This document shows positions 58,642 through 64,000 of a DNA stretch of 64,000 nt, piece by piece. The stretch spans positions 3,111,812 to 3,175,811 of the forward strand of contig NZ_CP117466.1 of NCBI RefSeq assembly GCF_028621715.1, in the 5' to 3' direction. Source of the stretch: Paracoccus marcusii (GTDB lineage Bacteria; Pseudomonadota; Alphaproteobacteria; Rhodobacterales; Rhodobacteraceae). The notes under the pieces are model-generated. The model was not told the origin of the DNA, made no database searches, and worked only from the letters and a program-made list of their open reading frames with translations. Position 1 is the stretch's first letter. Each line of letters starts with the position of its first letter. The position numbers and the translations under genes were made by a program.

Positions 58642-61134
58642 ATGACGTCGCATGTGAAGGTTCTGGTCGTGGGCGGGGGCGCGGTCGGATGCGGCATCGC
58701 GCTGCATCTGGCGCGCGCGGGCTGGGACACGCTGCTGGTCGAACGCGACGAGCTGACCGCCGGATCGACCTGGCACGCGGCGGGGCTGCTGCCCCTGTTC
58801 AACATGGGCTATGCGACCAGCCATATCCACGATTACTCGGTCAAGCTCTATGCCGGGCTGGAGGCCGAGACGGGGCTGAACGCGGGCTTCACCCGCTGCG
58901 GCAACCTGCGCATGGCGCAGACGGATGGGCGGATGGACGAATACATGCTGTATTCCGCCACCGCCGAGACGATCGGGATCGAGCATCAGTTCCTGACCCC
59001 CGCCCAGATCAAGGAGCGCTGGCCGCTGGTCCGCACCGAGGACCTGAAGGGCGCGCTGTTCCACCCGACCGACGGATACATCAACCCCGCCGACGTGACC
59101 CAGGCCATGGCCAAGGGCGCGCGGATGGCGGGCTGCCGGATCGAGCGCAAGATCCAGGTGAACGCCTATCGCTGGACCGGCAGCGAATGGGTCGTGACGG
59201 TGGAAAAGATGGTCGATCGCGGCGGCAACCTGATCCCGTCCGGAGAGGTCTATGACATCCACGCCGAACATGTGGTGACCGCGACCGGCAACCACGCACA
59301 GCGCACGGCCAAGCTGCTGGGCATCAAGATCCCCGCCATCCCGGTCGAACACCAGTTCATCGTAACCGAGCCAGACCCCGCGCTGATGCGCTGGCGCGCC
59401 GAAGGCAACCCCGAGCATCCGGTCCTGCGCGATGCCGATGCCAAGTGGTATGTCCGCGAGGAGCGCGGCGGCTGGATCCTGGGTCCCTATGAAAAAGGCG
59501 CACCCGCGCGGTTCGAATACGGCGTGCCGGACAGCTTCCGCGCCGACCTGTTCCCCCTGGACCTGGAGCGGATCGAGGAGGAGTACATGGCGATGATCCA
59601 TCGCATTCCGACCTCGGAGACGGTGGGTCTGAAGGACGACTTCAACGGCCCGATCTGCTATACCCCCGACGGCAACCCGCTGGTCGGACCCGCGCCGGGC
59701 CTGCGCAACATGTGGCTGGCCGAGGGGTTCAGCTTTGGCATCACCGCAGCCGGGGGCGTGGGCCATTACCTGGCGCAGATGATGACCGAGGGCGAGGCCG
59801 AGATCGACATGGCCTCGCTGGACCCCCGCCGGTTCGGGTCCTGGATGACCACGGAATACGCCGCCCGCAAGAACGAGGAGGCCTATGACCACGTCTTCAT
59901 CCTGCACCATCCCGACGAGGAGCGGCCCGCCTGCCGCCCGCTGCGTACCTCGCCTGCCTATGACCGGCAGGCGGCGCATGGCGCGCAGTTCGGGCATGTG
60001 AACGGGTGGGAACGCCCGAACTACTACGCGCCCGAGGGCTTTGACGACCATGACAGCCGCAGCTTCCGTCGCGGCGGATGGTGGCAATACGCCAAGGCCG
60101 AGGCCGAGGCCGTGCGCCAGACGGCGGGCCTGGTCGATGCGACGGCGTTTGCCAAGCACACCGTCACCGGGCCCGGGGCGACCGCCTTCCTGGACTGGTT
60201 GACCACCAACAAGCTTCCCAAGGTGGGGCGGATCAACCTGACCTATGCGCTGACCGATGCCGGGACGGTGCGGACCGAATACACGATCGTGCGGCGCGGA
60301 GAGCAGGATTACTACCTGGTCAGCGCCGGGGCCTGGACGGATTACGACCGCGACAACCTGCTGAAATTGGCGCAGGATTTCATGGCCGCTGGGGGCGAAT
60401 ACGTCCATGTGCAGGACGTGACCACGCAATGGGGCGTCTTTGCCCTGGCAGGGCCTGAGAGCCGGAACATCCTGGCCCGGATGATCCGTGACGCGGAACC
60501 TGCGACCGCCCTGTCGAACAAGCGCTTTCCCTGGCTGTCGATGCGCAACATCGAGCTGGGCATGGTCCCGGTCATGGCCATCCGCGTCGCCTATACCGGC
60601 GAGCTGGGATGGGAGCTGCACCACCCGATCGAGATGCAGAACCACCTGTTCGACAAGCTGATCGCCGCCGGAGAGCCGTCTGGCATGAAGCTGGTCGGCG
60701 CTCGGGCTCAGAACTGGCTGCGCCAGGAGAAGTCGTACCGCGCCTTCGGCACCGAACTGGGCCGGGATGCGACGCCGCTGGAGGCGGGGTTGGACCGGTT
60801 CGTGGACCTGGGCAAGGAGTTCCGCGGCAAGGCCGCGATGCAGGCCAAGGGGATCCGGTCCACCTGTGTCACGCTGCTGATCGACGGGCCGGCGGATGCG
60901 GACCCCTGGGGCCGCGAGGCGCTGTTCCTGGACGGGGAAAAGATCGGGCGCCTGACCTCGGGTGGCTATTCGGCGGCCTTCGGCAAGCAGATCGGCATGG
61001 GCTATGTCCGCCCCGACCTGGCGACGCCCGGCACCAAGCTTCAGGTGCGGATGTTCCGCGAGCTGTATGACGCGGTGGTGACCGAGGACAGCCCGCACGA
61101 CCCGCAGAACGCCCGCATTCGCGTCGACGGCTGA
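58642..61134 (+). CDS. Dimethylglycine/sarcosine dehydrogenase-like FAD enzyme with folate-binding GCV_T domain
   Basis: 830 residues. The N-terminal FAD-dependent oxidase domain ([51 protein letters not shown]; about 1-395) is followed by a short linking domain. A glycine-cleavage T-type folate-binding region comes next (about 430-720; [38 protein letters not shown]) and a GCV_T C-terminal barrel (about 730-825; [20 protein letters not shown]). This order is that of dimethylglycine or sarcosine dehydrogenase, which demethylate N-methyl glycines and pass one-carbon units to THF. GGAGAGCGCG precedes the ATG. The exact substrate is not readable; no glycine betaine genes are adjacent. Confidence 0.93.
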   Translation: MTSHVKVLVVGGGAVGCGIALHLARAGWDTLLVERDELTAGSTWHAAGLLPLFNMGYATSHIHDYSVKLYAGLEAETGLNAGFTRCGNLRMAQTDGRMDEYMLYSATAETIGIEHQFLTPAQIKERWPLVRTEDLKGALFHPTDGYINPADVTQAMAKGARMAGCRIERKIQVNAYRWTGSEWVVTVEKMVDRGGNLIPSGEVYDIHAEHVVTATGNHAQRTAKLLGIKIPAIPVEHQFIVTEPDPALMRWRAEGNPEHPVLRDADAKWYVREERGGWILGPYEKGAPARFEYGVPDSFRADLFPLDLERIEEEYMAMIHRIPTSETVGLKDDFNGPICYTPDGNPLVGPAPGLRNMWLAEGFSFGITAAGGVGHYLAQMMTEGEAEIDMASLDPRRFGSWMTTEYAARKNEEAYDHVFILHHPDEERPACRPLRTSPAYDRQAAHGAQFGHVNGWERPNYYAPEGFDDHDSRSFRRGGWWQYAKAEAEAVRQTAGLVDATAFAKHTVTGPGATAFLDWLTTNKLPKVGRINLTYALTDAGTVRTEYTIVRRGEQDYYLVSAGAWTDYDRDNLLKLAQDFMAAGGEYVHVQDVTTQWGVFALAGPESRNILARMIRDAEPATALSNKRFPWLSMRNIELGMVPVMAIRVAYTGELGWELHHPIEMQNHLFDKLIAAGEPSGMKLVGARAQNWLRQEKSYRAFGTELGRDATPLEAGLDRFVDLGKEFRGKAAMQAKGIRSTCVTLLIDGPADADPWGREALFLDGEKIGRLTSGGYSAAFGKQIGMGYVRPDLATPGTKLQVRMFRELYDAVVTEDSPHDPQNARIRVDG

Positions 61135-61395
61135 CAAGGTTGCGCAGGCGGTCCCCCCGCGATCGCCTGCGCACGGACGCCAAGGGTACCGATGGTTGGA
61201 TCGGCCTATGTCGTCACCGATTGACCGGCGTACGGGGCAGCGGGACTGACCATGGTCGCCGCATCCGGCGGATCATCCTCCGCGTGCCAACAAAAGCTGT
61301 TTGTGCACCCGGAATCACCCAGACCATCGTCGCAGGCAATCACGATGGAATTCGGGCTATTGCCGCCTGACGCCAAGCCGCAGGCCACAAATGAC
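61135..61395. other. Longest gene-free stretch; contains a hairpin, no gene recognised
   Basis: A perfect 10-bp inverted repeat (TGCGCAGGCG at 61141-61150 with CGCCTGCGCA at 61164-61173) lies seven bases after the dehydrogenase stop. It has no T tract, so it is only a possible terminator. The remaining bases (61185-61395) have open frames of 60-75 codons on both strands, but none with a ribosome site, codon bias or recognisable sequence. The A/T content rises towards 61300-61395. Confidence 0.5.
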
Positions 61396-61430
61396 AAAGG
61401 CCAGACCCGAGGGTCTGGCCTTTTGTTTTT
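61396..61430. terminator. Strong hairpin terminator between the flavoenzyme region and tRNA-Gly
   Basis: A perfect 12-bp stem (AAAGGCCAGACC / GGTCTGGCCTTT) with loop CGAG, followed on the + strand by TTTTGTTTTT. On the - strand it lies just after the tRNA gene and ends in TTTG, so it may serve both directions. Confidence 0.8.
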
Positions 61431-61504
61431 GGAGCGGGCGAGGCGATTCGAACGCCCGACCCTAACCTTGGCAAGGTTATGCTCTACCCCTGAGCTACGC
61501 CCGC
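61430..61504 (-). tRNA. tRNA-Gly (anticodon GCC)
   Basis: Read on the - strand: acceptor GCGGGCG, D-arm GCTCAGGGGTAGAGC, anticodon arm TAACC-TTGCCAA-GGTTA with GCC, T-arm GGGCG-TTCGAAT-CGCCT, acceptor CGCCCGC, discriminator T and encoded CCA. 75 bases; all stems pair. It decodes GGC and GGT. Confidence 0.96.
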
Positions 61505-61574
61505 ACTCCAGTTCCTCTTGCGATCCGTTTCACCGTCTCGCCTTCGGTGAGCGGGTATTTACGAAAGCCCGCCG

Positions 61575-61625
61575 GGGGGTGCAAGAGGAAAAAACGCACC
61601 ATCGGCGATTTTCTTTTGCACCCCC
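61575..61625 (-). terminator. Long hairpin downstream of uvrA
   Basis: Arms 61575-61591 and 61609-61625 pair over 17 bp, including two G-T wobbles (GGGGGTGCAA with TTGCACCCCC at the base), with a 17-base loop. It begins four bases after the uvrA stop. There is no clean T tract beyond the stem, so it could be a terminator or a 3'-end stabiliser. Confidence 0.45.
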
Positions 61626-61629
61626 TGCC

Positions 61630-64000
61630 CTACTCCGCAGCGCGGCTACGGGCCGGGTTCAGCATGGGTCCAAGATAGCGCCCGGTATGGCTGGCCTCGA
61701 CCTGCGCGACGTCCTCCGGCGTGCCTGCCGCCACGATCACGCCGCCGCCATCGCCGCCCTCGGGGCCGATGTCGATGATCCAGTCCGCCGTCTTGATGAC
61801 GTCCAGGTTATGCTCGATCACGATGACCGAATTGCCCTGATCGACCAGTTCGTGCAGCACCTCCAGCAGCTTGCGGACATCCTCGAAATGCAGACCCGTC
61901 GTCGGCTCGTCCAGGATATACAGCGTGCGGCCAGTGGACCGACGAGACAGCTCCTTGGACAGCTTGACGCGCTGCGCCTCGCCACCCGACAGGGTCGTCG
62001 CCTGCTGGCCCACCTTGATGTAGCCGAGGCCCACCTGCATCAGCGCGTCCATCTTCTCGCGGATCGAGGGGACGGCGCTGAAGAATTCCTGCGCGTCCTC
62101 CACAGTCATGTCCAGCACATCGGCGATGGACTTGCCCTTGAACTGCACCTCCAGCGTCTCGCGGTTATAGCGCTTGCCCTTGCAGGTCTCGCACTCGACA
62201 TAGACGTCGGGCAAGAAGTGCATCTCGATCTTGATGACACCGTCGCCCTGGCAGGCCTCGCAGCGCCCGCCCTTGACGTTGAAGCTGAACCGGCCCGGCT
62301 TGTAGCCACGCGCCTTGGCCTCAGGCAGGCCCGCGAACCAGTCGCGGATGGGCGTAAAGGCGCCGGTATAGGTCGCCGGGTTGGACCGCGGCGTGCGCCC
62401 GATGGGGCGCTGGTCGATGTCGATGACTTTGTCCAGATGCTCCAGCCCACGGATCGTCTCGCAGGGCGCGGGGGTCTGGCGGGCGCCGTTCAGGCGCAGG
62501 GATGCGGTCTTGAACAGCGTCTCGATGGTCAGGGTGGACTTGCCGCCCCCCGACACGCCCGACACGCAGACGAAGCGGCCCAGCGGGAATTCGGCGGTGA
62601 CATCCTTGAGGTTGTTGCCGGTCGCCTTGACCACGGTGACCTTCTTGCCGTTGCCCTTGCGGCGGGTCTCGGGGACCTCGATCGCGCGCTTGCCGGACAG
62701 ATACTGGCCAGTCAGGCTGTCGGGATCGGCGGCAATCTCGGCAGGCGTGCCCTTGCTGACCACGCTGCCGCCATGCACCCCCGCCCCCGGCCCCATGTCA
62801 AAGACATAGTCGGCATGGCGGATCGCATCCTCGTCATGCTCGACCACCAACACCGAGTTGCCCTGGTCGCGCAGGTTCATCAGCGTGGTCAGCAACCGGT
62901 CGTTGTCGCGCTGGTGCAGGCCGATGGACGGCTCGTCCAGAACGTACAGCACGCCCGTCAGGCCCGACCCGATCTGGCTGGCCAAGCGAATGCGCTGGCT
63001 TTCGCCGCCCGACAGCGTGCCTGCCGCGCGCGACAGGGTCAGATAGTTCAGGCCCACATTGACCAGGAATCCCAGCCGCTCGCGGATCTCCTTGAGGATT
63101 GCGGCGGCGATCTCGGCCTTCTGCTTGGACAGGTGGTTCGGCGCGTCGGTTATCCAGTCCAGCGCCTCCTGGATCGACAGCTGCACGACCTCGCCCACGT
63201 GGTTGCCGGCGATCTTGACCGCCAGCGCCTCGGGCTTCAGGCGATAGCCTCCGCAGGCGCCGCAGGGGCGGTTGTTCTGATAACGCTCGAACTCCTCGCG
63301 CACCCAGGCGCTGTCGGTCTCGCGCAGGCGGCGTTCCATGTTGGGAATCACGCCCTCGAAGACGCGGCTGATCTCATAGACACGGCCGGCGTCGTCAAAG
63401 CGGAACTTGATCTCGTCCTTGCCCGACCCGCGCAGGAACATCTGCTGGACGCTGTCGGGCAGATCCTTCCACGGGGTCTTCTTGTCAAAACCGTAATGCT
63501 TCGCCAGCGCGTTGATGGTCTGGGTCAGGTAGGCCGACTTGGTCTTGGCCCAAGGCACGATCGCGCCCTTGTCCACCGACAGGGCCGCGTCGGGCACGAC
63601 CAGGCGGTCGTCGAAGAACAGCTCGACCCCCAGACCGTCACAGACCGGGCAGGCGCCGAACGGCGCGTTGAACGAAAACAGCCGCGGCTCGATCTCGGGG
63701 ATGGTGAAGCCGCTGACGGGGCATGCGAACTTCTCGGAAAAGGTCAGGCGCTCGGGTTCGCCCTCGGCCCCCTCCTCCTGCGCCAGCTCCAGATGGGCGA
63801 TGCCGTCGGCCAGGTTCAGCGCGGTGCGCAGACTGTCTGCCAGCCGCGTCTCCAGCCCCTCGCGCACGACGATGCGGTCGACCACGATATCGATGTTGTG
63901 GCGGAACTTCTTGTCCAGGGTCGGCGCGTCGTCCAGGTCGTGGAAGGTGCCGTTGATCTTAACCCGCTGAAAGCCCTGGCGGCGCAGTTCGGCCAGCTCC
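61630..64000 (-). CDS. uvrA: Excinuclease ABC subunit A, N-terminus beyond window edge
   Basis: DNA-damage recognition ATPase of nucleotide excision repair. About 790 C-terminal residues of the usual 950 are visible; the frame is open at base 64000. Seen in order: the end of the first ATPase half ([17 protein letters not shown] zinc module, [19 protein letters not shown]), ABC signature [22 protein letters not shown] and Walker [17 protein letters not shown]. The second half follows, with Walker [13 protein letters not shown], zinc finger [27 protein letters not shown], and [16 protein letters not shown] with [10 protein letters not shown]. Ends in ARSRAAE. Confidence 0.97.
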   Translation of the reverse strand, partial: ELAELRRQGFQRVKINGTFHDLDDAPTLDKKFRHNIDIVVDRIVVREGLETRLADSLRTALNLADGIAHLELAQEEGAEGEPERLTFSEKFACPVSGFTIPEIEPRLFSFNAPFGACPVCDGLGVELFFDDRLVVPDAALSVDKGAIVPWAKTKSAYLTQTINALAKHYGFDKKTPWKDLPDSVQQMFLRGSGKDEIKFRFDDAGRVYEISRVFEGVIPNMERRLRETDSAWVREEFERYQNNRPCGACGGYRLKPEALAVKIAGNHVGEVVQLSIQEALDWITDAPNHLSKQKAEIAAAILKEIRERLGFLVNVGLNYLTLSRAAGTLSGGESQRIRLASQIGSGLTGVLYVLDEPSIGLHQRDNDRLLTTLMNLRDQGNSVLVVEHDEDAIRHADYVFDMGPGAGVHGGSVVSKGTPAEIAADPDSLTGQYLSGKRAIEVPETRRKGNGKKVTVVKATGNNLKDVTAEFPLGRFVCVSGVSGGGKSTLTIETLFKTASLRLNGARQTPAPCETIRGLEHLDKVIDIDQRPIGRTPRSNPATYTGAFTPIRDWFAGLPEAKARGYKPGRFSFNVKGGRCEACQGDGVIKIEMHFLPDVYVECETCKGKRYNRETLEVQFKGKSIADVLDMTVEDAQEFFSAVPSIREKMDALMQVGLGYIKVGQQATTLSGGEAQRVKLSKELSRRSTGRTLYILDEPTTGLHFEDVRKLLEVLHELVDQGNSVIVIEHNLDVIKTADWIIDIGPEGGDGGGVIVAAGTPEDVAQVEASHTGRYLGPMLNPARSRAAE

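Noticed and set aside
58609-61137. 842-codon frame antisense to the dimethylglycine-dehydrogenase-like gene
   Set aside because: Low-complexity His/Gln/Arg-rich translation, no ribosome site, and an unambiguous gene on the + strand.
61140-61370. Open frames of 60-75 codons on both strands near the tRNA gene
   Set aside because: No ribosome site, no family resemblance and no codon bias.

Overview
The window is a dense, high-GC chromosomal segment of an alphaproteobacterium in the Rhodobacteraceae, most likely Paracoccus or a close relative. The evidence is an alpha-type SspB adaptor, a CheD-type chemotaxis system, and a complex I (nuo/nqo) operon whose embedded accessory frames and terminal birA gene match the layout I recall for Paracoccus denitrificans. 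It looks like core chromosome: I see no insertion sequence, prophage, CRISPR array or rRNA. One tRNA gene (Gly, GCC) is present. No gene-free stretch exceeds 300 bases; the longest is 61135-61429.

Region by region: 1-8219 is a chemotaxis locus. cheB-cheD-mcp run leftward (the mcp is cut by the window edge) and STAS-cheY-cheA-cheW-cheR-cheY2 plus a small helical protein run rightward from a shared divergent promoter region. 8348-14781 is a four-gene, translationally coupled siderophore operon encoding all six petrobactin-type functions (AsbA, AsbB, AsbC, AsbD, AsbE, AsbF). AsbB is fused to AsbC and AsbD to AsbE. An AT-rich spacer precedes it. This is the most unusual system in the window. 14866-18218 holds sspB, a DapA/NanA-family aldolase, fumC and two small conserved genes.

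18231-32541 holds acyl-CoA ligase, thioesterase and 3-hydroxyisobutyrate-dehydrogenase-like genes, a penicillin-acylase homologue that appears to lack its nucleophile, lpd, an MFS carrier, queA, a bfd-bfr iron-storage pair, a HAD phosphatase, and the amino-sugar pair glmU-glmS. trmB is convergent with glmS. A large inverted repeat lies between trmB and rnj.

33454-53794 is about 20 kb of leftward, mostly overlapping genes: nuoA-B-C-D-E, two accessory frames, nuoF, an accessory frame, nuoG, a lipoprotein, nuoH-I, an AhpD-like gene, nuoJ-K-L-M-N, then birA, coaX and rnj. Respiratory complex I is therefore physically linked to biotin attachment, CoA synthesis and RNA turnover. Beyond it are an SH3-domain exported protein, a D-2-hydroxyacid dehydrogenase with an MFS carrier, panB and panC (which with coaX supply much of the route to CoA), a dimethylglycine/sarcosine-dehydrogenase-like flavoenzyme, tRNA-Gly and the C-terminal four-fifths of uvrA.

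Gene calls rest on reading translated motifs, start-site context and gene order; no database search was possible. Family lengths, Pfam-style names and comparisons with other species are from memory.
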